16,235 nt of DNA from an uncultured Bacteroidales bacterium (GCA_937915475.1 CALGIR010000007.1:1-16235); one strand, 5' to 3'; counted from the stretch's first letter, positions 8,401-14,803 are shown. The notes: generated by a model not told the origin, from the sequence alone. Numbers and translations are program-made.

Positions 8401-8799
8401 TTTTGTGTTATCGACAAAGAGAATAGAACATTACAATTTGCAGGTGCTTTTAGTAACCTTTACCTTATTCGTGATAACCGTTTGAAGGAAATTAAAGGAC
8501 AACGTTATACCGTGGGTTTTTCCTATGACCTTGAAAAGCCCCAATTCTTTAGCTATACCGAGTCAATACAGCAAAACGACATGATCTATATTTTTACCGA
8601 TGGGTATGTTGACCAGTTTGGTGGCCCTGATGATAAAAAGTTTAAATTTCGTAGGTTTAGGCACCTCCTACTTAGCATCCACAAGTATCCACTTGAAGCT
8701 CAAAAACAACATTTGCTTGGTAGTATTAACCAATGGAAAGGTGAAAATGAGCAAGTGGATGATATATTGATTATTGGTATAAAGCCCGATTTGGCATAG
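5452..8799 (+). CDS. Transmembrane sensor: Reg_prop propeller + Y_Y_Y + SpoIIE/PP2C phosphatase
   Basis: This is a 1115-residue signalling protein. An N-terminal signal/anchor (hydrophobic run about 17-28) precedes about 14 propeller repeats with the signature W(V/I)GT..GL.R(Y/L)(D/N), first W at residue 67 and last copy near 670. These fit two seven-bladed propellers in the periplasm. A Y_Y_Y domain follows (about 720-800), then one membrane helix (807-824), a Glu/Lys-rich coiled coil (about 828-870) and a cytoplasmic SpoIIE-type PP2C serine phosphatase (about 875-1115). The phosphatase metal residues are present: D902 (GDF), D919 (DCTGHG), D981 (GMD), D1050 (TDG) and D1103-D1104. In many Bacteroidota relatives the same sensor ends in a histidine kinase; here the output is dephosphorylation of a protein such as an anti-sigma-factor antagonist. 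No such partner is in the window. ATG 5479 (codon 10, MRGLTRWY) is an alternative start that would give a tidier signal peptide. Confidence 0.92.
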   Translation: MFFRLFLSAMRGLTRWYIILLLFIPIVQNARGETLHSKRRAELLNIESGLSQSWVSALLVDEYGFLWVGTQDGLNRYDGYSFTKYRNNPLDSASLCSNNINAICEDADGNLWIGTWEGLSFLNRSTGKFTNYYHNLSDVKSLSNNRIYSVYRDKQGVVWVKTLESLDRFNPESNTFDRFPHFYDPFTNPAFIDGYPIFEDTQGRFWVGSKDGLLLFDRGLGLFKRFSNDPGNINSLSSNNVRDIVEDGKGNIWIATNNGLNRLLDINRGFKRYHRQSDVSNCLLSNKINALYIDTKDVLWIASSKGVCTYKEGAGFSPVSKLVLNPETFSTSITSIAEDKSRVMWMGTFSGLIKLDVKEQKFPLYRKDQQGNNLFGNSMVGAIYEDIDGVLWVGTWNAGLYMLNRKTNGITKYSSQLNSPYKIVSDNIYVIYALLGGDVLIGTRDGVQVYNPLTKSFVDFFKLKGVDASSLFQYNRIYSILQDSDKNIWFGTRMGLFRFDGTTIEQYQHNPSDSTTLTSNEVYCIVQEGNTLWLGTLSGLNRMNISSGEVKRYTKSKTYAKGELISNDVISLHMDSKENLWVGTSSGLHVYDKSKGFFTLITEEDGLPNNIIYAIEEDDDEHIWVSTNWGIAKINSTSLAITSYGVSDGLQSYEFNLGASFKSSKGELFFGGISGLNAFFPDSISRSYSTPPLSFTQLEVVTPTERLIIPLEARTEVLLRHPFSMISFEFSVLDFTHPERNKYMYKLEGFDEDWIPIGYKHFAIFSNIPEGEYTLRVKGANSDGVWNEVGKSIAVIIKTQWWRTQHAIFVYGFLLLLFLFIFLWTRSRNSRKTSRLLREREVTMGEIEEQKEELLLKNKNITDSINYAKRIQEALIPSEVYFKKILPKSFILLLPKDIVSGDFYWINEIDNRIFVAAIDCTGHGVPGAFMSIIGVELLRNIISVMGINDPAEILNLLDMGIRDTFSKAVNDEAPNVKDGMDVSFCVIDKENRTLQFAGAFSNLYLIRDNRLKEIKGQRYTVGFSYDLEKPQFFSYTESIQQNDMIYIFTDGYVDQFGGPDDKKFKFRRFRHLLLSIHKYPLEAQKQHLLGSINQWKGENEQVDDILIIGIKPDLA

Positions 8800-8804
8800 G
8801 CTAT

Positions 8805-8836
8805 TTTGCTAGCAAATACCCTAGGGTTACCCTATA
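8805..8836. repeat. Cluster of overlapping short palindromes
   Basis: TTTGCTAGCAAA (8805-8816) is a perfect 12-base palindrome and ACCCTAGGGT (8818-8827) a perfect 10-base one. AGGG-TTA-CCCT (8823-8833) is a short hairpin overlapping the second. They begin six bases after the stop of the upstream gene. Possible roles are transcription end signals or protein-binding sites; the sequence does not decide between them. Confidence 0.5.
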
Positions 8837-8919
8837 AATTTTGCAGTGCCATTGCATCAAAAGATTGGAGATTCAAATTATATGGTTAATCTTGCTAAAA
8901 CAGATCCTGCTAGCAAATA
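8807..8919 (+). repeat. Pair of 12-base direct repeats, TGCTAGCAAATA
   Basis: The word TGCTAGCAAATA occurs at 8807-8818 and again at 8908-8919, spaced 101 bases apart. Both copies are followed by pyrimidine-rich sequence (CCC and TCC). The first copy sits inside the longer palindrome and the second keeps only the central TGCTAGCA symmetry. I see no integrase, transposase or terminal inverted repeats, so an element boundary is not supported. Confidence 0.5.
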
Positions 8920-8992
8920 TCCACGCAAACGAAGTATTCTGCATTGTACGATGAGACATATATAACATCCAGGATTATCCTTAATGCATTTG

Positions 8993-9019
8993 AATGAATA
9001 TCCTAATGGATATTTCATT
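8993..9019. repeat. Bulged hairpin between convergent genes
   Basis: AATATCC (8997-9003) and GGATATT (9008-9014) pair perfectly around a TAAT loop. AATG (8993-8996) and CATT (9016-9019) extend the stem past a one-base bulge (T9015), giving 11 bp in total. There is no good T-run on either strand, so it is at best an imperfect terminator for the - strand kinase or the + strand phosphatase transcript. Confidence 0.45.
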
Positions 9020-9100
9020 TCTGCCACCTGTAAGTTGGCCGAAAGGGCAGGCAAGTATTCCTTTGCATATGAAATATGCTATAAAGTTTATGTGTATACC

Positions 9101-10876
9101 CTAATATTGGGTGCCGAGTAAATTCTTCATTTTCTGAATTAACACCTCAATTTGGAATGGCTTGCTGATGTAATCGTCCATTCCTGCAGCTAGGCACTCC
9201 TCCTTATCACCTAGTAGGGCGTTAGCTGTTATGGCTATTATTGGAGTACGTGAGTTTGAACTAGATTCTATTTCGCGAATTTTTTTGGTGGATATAATTC
9301 CGTTCATTATAGGCATCTGAATATCCATAAGAATAATATCAAACTTACTGGTTCCAAACTTATCAAGTGCCTCTTTGCCATTATTCGCTATATCAATGTT
9401 TTTCACAAGTTTTTTGAGGCTAAGTACAACAATCTTCTGATTTATTAGGTTATCCTCAACCAAAAGAACATTGGCATCTTTGAGTTTTATCGATTGCTCT
9501 TGTGTGCGCTTTAAATCAGTTTTTGTATCACTGTCCTTATCTTCTTCCTGTTGTTCATCTTTTTGATGGGTTAATCCATTTTTTTCGAGTGAATAGGGAA
9601 AGAAAAAGGAAGCATTTTCGGAGGTTAATGAGATGCTTAGTTTGCCTCCGTTACTCTCAATTAATTTTTGTGTTATTGAGAGGTCTAGCATATCAATATA
9701 TGTTTGTGAACTTGTTTGTGCTAGCGAGGAGTCGTTAGTAACGAAAAGGTTTTGGTCCAAATTTAAAGGTAGCAATAAGGGCTTATCACTTTTAACTTCA
9801 ACAAAAAGATTAATACTTTTGTCCGTTTCCTCTCGTTTTGAAACTATAATATTAACACTAGCCTTGCTTGCGCTCTTATTCTTTAGGATGCTTTCAATTA
9901 GGTTTAAGAATATTTGCTTGATGCGAACTGGGTCGCCCAAAAGATTATCTGGTATTGAGTTGTCAATTTTTAGATTAAAAGGAGTATTGTAGGTATTCTG
10001 AGTTGAGAATATCTTAATTGTGCTATTAATTGTGCTATATAGGCTAAAGGGGATGTTAATGCTCCCTCTTTCTTTGATGTCAATATTCGATATTTCAACC
10101 ATGCTGTTAACCACGTTAACCAAATTGTTTGTTGAAGCATGGATGGTGTCAATTAAATCCTTCTGTTTTTCATTACTTGTGATAGTTTCGAGCAAATTAG
10201 CTATAACCATTATATTATTTAATGGTGTGCGAATTTGGTGAGAAAGCCCTGAAATAAAGTCTTGATGTTGCTTATTAATGGTTTTTAGATTAAGTACTTT
10301 TTTTTCCATGCTATGCATATACTTAGTTTTTATGGCATCGTGCAGATATGCCAATAGCATCACAGCAAGGAAAGAAACTATAAATAGGATTTTAAAGATT
10401 AAGGATATTTCTTCGTTATTGTTAAAAATACCAAAGGGTGCAAATAGTCCTATTATTGCCACCGCTAGAAAAATTCCACTTGCAATTGTTCCTTTATTGT
10501 AGCCAAGTAATGCCGCAGCAATTATGGGTAACAGACTAATGGCTAAAGCGCTTGTTATACTAATGTTGCCCGACCAGATTATAAACTCAAATACAACGGC
10601 AGCAATAAATATAATAGAATAGGTATATGCATAACTGCGGGTAGTTTTTTTAGAATATAATCTCATGAATAAACCAATTAGTATTGCTCCCGAAATGGCA
10701 ATGATACTAAGGAGGTTATTAGAGATTAAAAAGGCGGAAGCGGAAAGCAAGATGAAGAAAATCATTAAAACCCAGCAAGAAACATTAAATGCATGGATTC
10801 TAGATGTAATCTCTTCCTCTTCGTTCTGGTTTTTTTTATTTAAAAAGAGGTTTAAAAGGCGGTTGGCTACGTTCAT
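9101..10876 (-). CDS. Membrane hybrid histidine kinase with degenerate ATPase domain and intact receiver
   Basis: This is a 591-residue two-component protein. About six membrane helices fill residues 31-178, with no large periplasmic domain. A DHp/HisKA segment carries the phospho-acceptor H213 in GLSHQIRTPLNN. The following region aligns with HATPase_c but its ATP-binding boxes are eroded. The N-box reads FLNLIESILKNK (323-334), with Ser where the NA(x)KF Asn is expected. No D-x-G-x-G G1 motif is seen (VEVKSDKP, 359-366). The G2 glycines are replaced in IDMLDLSI (394-401), although QKLIESNGGKLS after it still resembles the fold. A charged linker (about 436-462) leads to a complete receiver domain with E474/D475, phospho-acceptor D518 (LMDIQMPIMNG), T550 and K572. 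It is therefore likely a pseudokinase or phosphatase/phosphotransfer protein rather than an autokinase. It appears to be monocistronic, with 297 bases upstream. Confidence 0.9.
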   Translation of the reverse strand: MNVANRLLNLFLNKKNQNEEEEITSRIHAFNVSCWVLMIFFILLSASAFLISNNLLSIIAISGAILIGLFMRLYSKKTTRSYAYTYSIIFIAAVVFEFIIWSGNISITSALAISLLPIIAAALLGYNKGTIASGIFLAVAIIGLFAPFGIFNNNEEISLIFKILFIVSFLAVMLLAYLHDAIKTKYMHSMEKKVLNLKTINKQHQDFISGLSHQIRTPLNNIMVIANLLETITSNEKQKDLIDTIHASTNNLVNVVNSMVEISNIDIKERGSINIPFSLYSTINSTIKIFSTQNTYNTPFNLKIDNSIPDNLLGDPVRIKQIFLNLIESILKNKSASKASVNIIVSKREETDKSINLFVEVKSDKPLLLPLNLDQNLFVTNDSSLAQTSSQTYIDMLDLSITQKLIESNGGKLSISLTSENASFFFPYSLEKNGLTHQKDEQQEEDKDSDTKTDLKRTQEQSIKLKDANVLLVEDNLINQKIVVLSLKKLVKNIDIANNGKEALDKFGTSKFDIILMDIQMPIMNGIISTKKIREIESSSNSRTPIIAITANALLGDKEECLAAGMDDYISKPFQIEVLIQKMKNLLGTQY

Positions 10877-11173
10877 GCCGGATTATAATTTTTATTTATC
10901 AAAAGATACATAGCGAAAACAGAGAAATAATTATATATAACTGTTTGTTTAGTAATATTTTATTGTAGTACGTGCCAGAATTAACAGTTTTACATAATTA
11001 ATGATAAATATATGAAAAAAAACATATACTTAACGGATTTAGAGATTTAAATCATTATTTAAAATGTAATGAAAGTACTAATAAATGGACAGTTTACAGC
11101 TGTTAATGCTCAAGAACTTTAGGGTAATTTTGATAAAGCGTTGGTTTCTTGGGGTAAAAACTTGTGGATACAG
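10877..11173. other. AT-rich intergenic region upstream of the hybrid kinase
   Basis: This 297-base A/T-rich stretch lies between the LysE-type gene and the kinase, both on the - strand. It must hold the kinase promoter. The best candidate is TATCTTTTG on the - strand (10900-10908), one base longer than the TAnnTTTG consensus and without a clear TTTG partner, so it is weak. Other elements are a 6-bp hairpin with an A8 loop (11009-11028) and the palindrome GATTTAAATC near 11044. Small frames here (for example a 30-codon one from 11085 on the + strand) have no supporting features. I see no RNA gene. Confidence 0.5.
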
Positions 11174-11806
11174 TTAGAAAAGTAAACGAACAAGACCAAG
11201 AATTGCAATAGCCCCGAGGGTAAAAATAGCTGCGCCAGATACTTTGTTGATCCACCAAAGTTGTTTGAGTCTGAACTTTGTTCTAAATATATTTACTAGA
11301 GTAGTGAGGATATACCACCACAGCACTGCGCCTATAAACACACCACTTGTGGTAACTAGGGAGTGTGTCCAGCTGGTGTTATCGGTTACTACGTCCAATA
11401 GGGCAAAAAGGGCAATGAATAGGAATATTGCCAATGGATTTGTAATTGTAACTGCTAAAACGGAGAAGTAATCTTCTACAAGGTTGTTCTTTTTGCGCTT
11501 GTGTCTTCGGAGTTGCCTTACGGGATTTGTGAGAAATATTTTAATCCCCAAAAGGAATACAATAATACCTCCCAGAGCCTGAAATAAAATTTGCTTCTCT
11601 TCAATGTATGAAATCACAAAAGTTAGGCTGAAGCCTGCAATAGCTGCAAATATTGTATCGGCTGTTGCTGCTCCAAGACCGCTGAGGAAACCGCTTAATC
11701 TCCCTTTGTTTATTGTTCGTTGTATGCAGATTACCCCAATTGGGCCAAGTGGGATTGAGGCCAGAAGTCCAACAATGATTCCTTTTATTAGAAGGGATAC
11801 AAACAT
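11174..11806 (-). CDS. LysE/RhtB-family amino-acid exporter
   Basis: This is a 210-residue inner-membrane protein of the LysE/RhtB translocator superfamily, whose characterised members export amino acids or related small metabolites. About six hydrophobic segments are visible (roughly 5-25, 37-65, 73-92, 110-137, 145-168 and 185-208). The N-terminal family signature is clear: GLLASIPLGPIGVICIQRTINKGRLSGFLSGLGAATAD. A basic loop (RQLRRHKRKKN) follows the third segment, and TITNPLAIFLF matches the family's second conserved block. The length is normal. The substrate cannot be assigned. A GGA-containing leader lies about 9 bases before the ATG, and a clear -7 promoter box lies 31 bases upstream of it. 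The genes on either side are far enough away that it is probably transcribed on its own. Confidence 0.85.
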   Translation of the reverse strand: MFVSLLIKGIIVGLLASIPLGPIGVICIQRTINKGRLSGFLSGLGAATADTIFAAIAGFSLTFVISYIEEKQILFQALGGIIVFLLGIKIFLTNPVRQLRRHKRKKNNLVEDYFSVLAVTITNPLAIFLFIALFALLDVVTDNTSWTHSLVTTSGVFIGAVLWWYILTTLVNIFRTKFRLKQLWWINKVSGAAIFTLGAIAILGLVRLLF

Positions 11807-11836
11807 TTAATTAATTCCTTTTTTGATTAAGCGATG

Positions 11837-11844
11837 CAAAGATA
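11837..11844 (-). promoter_or_regulatory. Bacteroidota -7 promoter box for the LysE-type gene
   Basis: On the - strand this reads TATCTTTG, an exact match to the Bacteroidota -7 consensus TAnnTTTG, and is followed by CA. It lies 31 bases upstream of the start codon at 11806, implying a leader of about 25 bases. No good TTTG -33 box is seen at 19-21 bases, so the assignment rests on the -7 box and its position. Confidence 0.55.
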
Positions 11845-11923
11845 ATTATTGTAAAGTTATATTATAATGTAAATGGAATACAAAACATGTTTTTTTAGGA
11901 TTGATAGTTAATTCATTCTTAGT

Positions 11924-13345
11924 TTAGGGGATGCTTCTTACAAGTATTTTTGGTTCCAACATATCGTGTATTGCATATTTAACCCCTTCGCGTCCCAGCC
12001 CAGATTCTTTAACACCACCATAGGGCATTTGGTCTACCCTAAAAGTTGGAGTGTCGTTTATAATTACTCCACCAACTCTCAGTTCATTAAACGCCTCATG
12101 CTCTTCGCTTATGCTGTTGGTGAAAACTCCTGCCTGCAGGCCAAAAGGCGAGTTATTAACCTCTTTGATTGCATCGCTAAAGTTTTCGTAAGGCTCAACC
12201 ACTACAACAGGTCCAAATACTTCGTTTTTGCATACGCGCATACTGGAGTCTGTGTTGGTTAAAATGGTAGGTAGATATACACCACTCACAATTTTTCCGC
12301 CAGTAATTAGCCTTGCTCCATTGTCAATAGCTTCTTTAACCCATTCATCAATCCTTTGGGTGTTTTCTTCATCAATCATCGATGATATATCTGTTTCAGC
12401 ATCAAGTGGATTCCCAATTTTTAGTCTGCTTGTTAGATTTGAAAGCATATCGACAAACTGCAAAAAAATGCTTTGATGGACGTAGATACGTTGGGTGTGA
12501 ATGCAAACCTGACCAGAGTACGAGAAAGCACCAACAAGACATTTAGCAGCAGCAGTTTTTAGATTTGCGGTTGGGGTAACAATGGCACCTGCATTTCCTC
12601 CTAGTTCAAGAACAACCTTCTTTTTGCCTGCTTTCTCTTTCATTTTCCATCCAACCATGGGGGAGCCTGTAAAGGTAAGCAGTTTAAATCTTTCGTCGGT
12701 AACTAGTTGGTTGCCTAAAACCCTATCCATGGGCAATACGCTAAGTGCTCCTTTAGGCAGACCTGCGGCGTACGTAATTTTGGATAACTCTAATGCCGAA
12801 AGTGGTGTGCTGCGAGCTGGCTTAAGAATTATGGGACATCCCGATGCTATGGCTGGAGCAATTTTATGCGATGTAAGATTAAGCGGAAAATTAAATGGCG
12901 ATATTCCTGACACTAACCCCACAGGGAAGTATTTAACCAACCCTTCTTTGCCTTCGCCTGCTGAAGTCCAGTCGAGCTGCATATATTCAGAGGGTAACCG
13001 TTTGCACTCCTCAGCGGCAATCAAATAAACCTGAATTGCCCTATCCTCCTCTCCAAAAGCATATTTTAATGGTTTTGCTGCTTCTTGAGCAAGGAGTCTT
13101 GCAAGCTCTTCGCGTCTTTTCGTTAACCCATTGGCAATGCTATTTAGTATACTGCTCTTTTTGTGCGAGGGCATGTTTGCCATCTCTTCCTCAACTTTTT
13201 GGGCTAGTACAATAGCTTCTTCTAGTTCTTGCTGTCCAGCAAGAGAGCAATGGGCAATTTGTTCCTTATTGTATGGATTTATTACCTTGAAGGTGTTGGA
13301 GAGAATCCTGAAATTTCCGCCAATGCAAATGGGTTTCGTATTCAT
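11924..13345 (-). CDS. NAD(P)-dependent aldehyde dehydrogenase
   Basis: This is a cytoplasmic aldehyde dehydrogenase of the ALDH superfamily, oxidising an aldehyde to the acid with NAD(P)+. From the ATG at 13345 it has 473 residues, the usual length. The Asn of the oxyanion hole is N152 (SPFNFPLNL) and the cofactor-binding Lys is K175 (ILKPARSTP). The catalytic-site Glu is E247 (LELGGNAG) and the nucleophile is C281 (GAFSYSGQVCIHTQR). E375 (NEVFGPV) and the closing MPYGGVKESGLGREGVKYAI are also present. The overall pattern resembles the archaeal lactaldehyde dehydrogenase / ALDH21-like group, but the substrate is not determinable. The frame is open upstream to a TTG at 13375. I prefer ATG 13345 because the promoter -7 box (13364-13371) would overlap the longer version and because MNTKPICIGG fits the family N-terminus. 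The gene is divergent from the DUF4105 gene. Confidence 0.92.
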   Translation of the reverse strand: MNTKPICIGGNFRILSNTFKVINPYNKEQIAHCSLAGQQELEEAIVLAQKVEEEMANMPSHKKSSILNSIANGLTKRREELARLLAQEAAKPLKYAFGEEDRAIQVYLIAAEECKRLPSEYMQLDWTSAGEGKEGLVKYFPVGLVSGISPFNFPLNLTSHKIAPAIASGCPIILKPARSTPLSALELSKITYAAGLPKGALSVLPMDRVLGNQLVTDERFKLLTFTGSPMVGWKMKEKAGKKKVVLELGGNAGAIVTPTANLKTAAAKCLVGAFSYSGQVCIHTQRIYVHQSIFLQFVDMLSNLTSRLKIGNPLDAETDISSMIDEENTQRIDEWVKEAIDNGARLITGGKIVSGVYLPTILTNTDSSMRVCKNEVFGPVVVVEPYENFSDAIKEVNNSPFGLQAGVFTNSISEEHEAFNELRVGGVIINDTPTFRVDQMPYGGVKESGLGREGVKYAIHDMLEPKILVRSIP

Positions 13346-13363
13346 GTGGTGTAGGTTTGTCAG

Positions 13364-13393
13364 CAAAAATAGCAAATCTTTATTCAGCCCAAA
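13364..13393 (-). promoter_or_regulatory. Promoter of the aldehyde dehydrogenase gene (TTTG-N18-TAnnTTTG)
   Basis: On the - strand, TTTG (13390-13393) is followed after 18 bases by TATTTTTG (13364-13371). This matches the Bacteroidota -33/-7 pattern, with spacing one short of the usual 19-21. Transcription would start around 13357-13360, giving a leader of about a dozen bases before ATG 13345. This placement argues against the upstream TTG start. Confidence 0.6.
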
Positions 13394-13476
13394 GTGTACA
13401 TACGCATAAATCCTTTTAACTTTACCCTATTAAATGTGACAAGATTAATTGAATGTGGTACGAACCTCGATAAGTG

Positions 13477-13507
13477 TTTTTTACAAGAGGAAAGACAATT
13501 ATTTTGG
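13477..13507 (+). promoter_or_regulatory. Weak candidate promoter for the DUF4105 gene
   Basis: TTTT (13477-13480) and TATTTTGG (13500-13507) are spaced by 19 bases and each differs by one base from the TTTG / TAnnTTTG consensus. It ends 42 bases before the start codon at 13550. Position and spacing are right but the match is only partial. Confidence 0.3.
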
Positions 13508-13549
13508 TGAGTTTTATATAGCAATTGAAAACAAATTATAAACAGATAG

Positions 13550-14734
13550 ATGAAAAGAAAAGTTTTTGCAATATTATTGTTTGTGTTTATGCTCCTTCTT
13601 GTTAAGCCATTTTATGGCCAACTCCCACAGGTAATGCTTACCGATAGCGCTAAAGTTAGCCTTCTTACCTGTTCGCAGGGTGAGGAGTTGTACTCAATAT
13701 TTGGGCATAGCGCCATTAGGATTGTCGACCCTGTAGTTGGTGTCGATTGGGTTTTTAATTATGGAACCTTCGATTTCTCAGACCCCAATTTTTATTCAAA
13801 TTTTGTAAAAGGAAAACTCAATTATATTCTTTCAGTATCTTCATATAAAAACTTCCAGTACACCTATGTTTTTGAGGGAAGGTATATTTATGAGCAGAAA
13901 CTAAATTTACACCAACACGAGAAACAATTGCTGCTCGATTCCCTTAGGATTAATTATTTGCCCGAGAATCGTTATTACTTGTACGATTTTTTGTTTGATA
14001 ATTGTGCAACACGTATCCGAGATGTTTTTGTTGATGTAATACCGCGTAAGGTTGATTTCGATTATAATTCATTAAAAAGCGGACAGAGTTTTAGGGAATT
14101 GCTTATGCCAAACGTAATTGAAAAACCCTGGGCGAAATTAGGTATCAACCTTTTGTTGGGTGTTAGTGCAGATAGGCAGGCCGAGCCTTGGGAGTACATG
14201 TTTTTACCCGAGCATATGCAAACCGCATTTGGCGCGGCAAGCATTGGTGTGGATAGTATAACAGAAGTGCTAATGCAGCCTAGGGTTACTCTACTCAATG
14301 GAACCAAAATTCCAAGAACGCGGTTTAGAGAAGCTCCCTTAATTGTTTTTATCGGCTTGCTATTATTAGTTGTTATGCTTTCGTTTTTTGATGTTAAACG
14401 TGGAAGAGCAAGTTACTGGATTGATACAATTCTTTTCTCCTTAGTTGGGCTGTTAGGTGTTGTTATTGCCTTTCAGTGGTTTGGGTCCAATCATGCTGTT
14501 ATGGCCAACAACTATAATCTTATCTGGGCTCATCCGTTGCATTTATTGGCCGTGGTTGCACTTTTAGTTAAACGTTTTAGGCATTTAGCAAAATACTATT
14601 TTGGTGTCAATATGCTTGTAATGGTACTGGCAATGATTTTCTGGTTCATTTTACCCCAGGAATTACCCTTTCCGATGTTTCCAGTGGTAGCAGCTATGGC
14701 AACACGTTCGGCAATAATTTTTAGGTTTAACTAG
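13550..14734 (+). CDS. DUF4105 membrane protein, candidate Lnb-type lipoprotein N-acyltransferase
   Basis: This is a 394-residue DUF4105-family protein. A signal/anchor segment (4-19) precedes a periplasmic domain (about 25-260), and about five membrane helices follow (262-280, 290-309, 326-340, 350-368 and 377-391). Conserved-looking motifs are CSQGEELYSIFGHSAIRI (E45/E46, H53), FNYGTFDF (69-76), DNCATRIRD (C152) and the membrane-proximal SNHAVMANNYNLIWAHPLHL (313-332). The His and Cys with nearby acidic residues look like a thiol-dependent catalytic site. From memory, a DUF4105 protein of Bacteroides thetaiotaomicron was identified as Lnb, which N-acylates lipoproteins in organisms lacking Lnt. 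Topology and motifs fit, but Bacteroidota genomes may have more than one family member, so the role is inferred. The leader is A-rich with no Shine-Dalgarno. The gene stands alone, divergent from the aldehyde dehydrogenase and convergent with the peptidase. Confidence 0.85.
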   Translation: MKRKVFAILLFVFMLLLVKPFYGQLPQVMLTDSAKVSLLTCSQGEELYSIFGHSAIRIVDPVVGVDWVFNYGTFDFSDPNFYSNFVKGKLNYILSVSSYKNFQYTYVFEGRYIYEQKLNLHQHEKQLLLDSLRINYLPENRYYLYDFLFDNCATRIRDVFVDVIPRKVDFDYNSLKSGQSFRELLMPNVIEKPWAKLGINLLLGVSADRQAEPWEYMFLPEHMQTAFGAASIGVDSITEVLMQPRVTLLNGTKIPRTRFREAPLIVFIGLLLLVVMLSFFDVKRGRASYWIDTILFSLVGLLGVVIAFQWFGSNHAVMANNYNLIWAHPLHLLAVVALLVKRFRHLAKYYFGVNMLVMVLAMIFWFILPQELPFPMFPVVAAMATRSAIIFRFN

Positions 14735-14803
14735 GTAAAAAATCCCTTTCAAAACAAAAGTTCTGATTTGTTGCGCTAAATTCTTGAATTTATAACGTGT
14801 TTT

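Larger units (their letters stand above)
8800..9100. other. Convergent intergenic region, palindrome-rich, no gene seen
   Basis: This 301-base gap lies between the stop of the propeller/phosphatase gene (+) and the stop of the hybrid kinase (-). I find no convincing coding frame or RNA gene. It holds a palindrome cluster just after the first stop, two copies of a 12-base direct repeat 101 bases apart, a bulged hairpin at 8993-9019, a weak stem CTGCC (9021-9025) / GGCAG (9046-9050), and a small hairpin GCATAT-GAA-ATATGC at 9065-9079. None has a long T-run, so canonical terminators are lacking on either strand. Some of these hairpins may still serve the two convergent transcripts. Confidence 0.6.

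Noticed and set aside
8807..8919. Attachment-site duplication or a small transposable element between the direct repeats
   Set aside because: The interval is about 100 bases with no terminal inverted repeats and no recombinase gene in the window.
11085..11176. Small 30-codon frame in the kinase upstream gap
   Set aside because: It has no ribosome-binding site, family resemblance or promoter, and it overlaps the stop of the LysE-type gene.
11882..11893. Palindrome AAAACATGTTTT followed by T residues as a terminator
   Set aside because: It has no loop and too few G/C pairs to form a stable hairpin; the A/T content makes chance likely.
13346..13375. TTG start giving ten extra residues on the aldehyde dehydrogenase
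   Set aside because: The promoter -7 box overlaps this segment and the extra residues do not look like an ALDH N-terminus.
14753..14772. AACAAA / TTTGTT inverted repeat between the DUF4105 and peptidase genes as a bidirectional terminator
   Set aside because: The stem is only 6 bp and A/T-rich, with no adjacent T-run, so support is insufficient.
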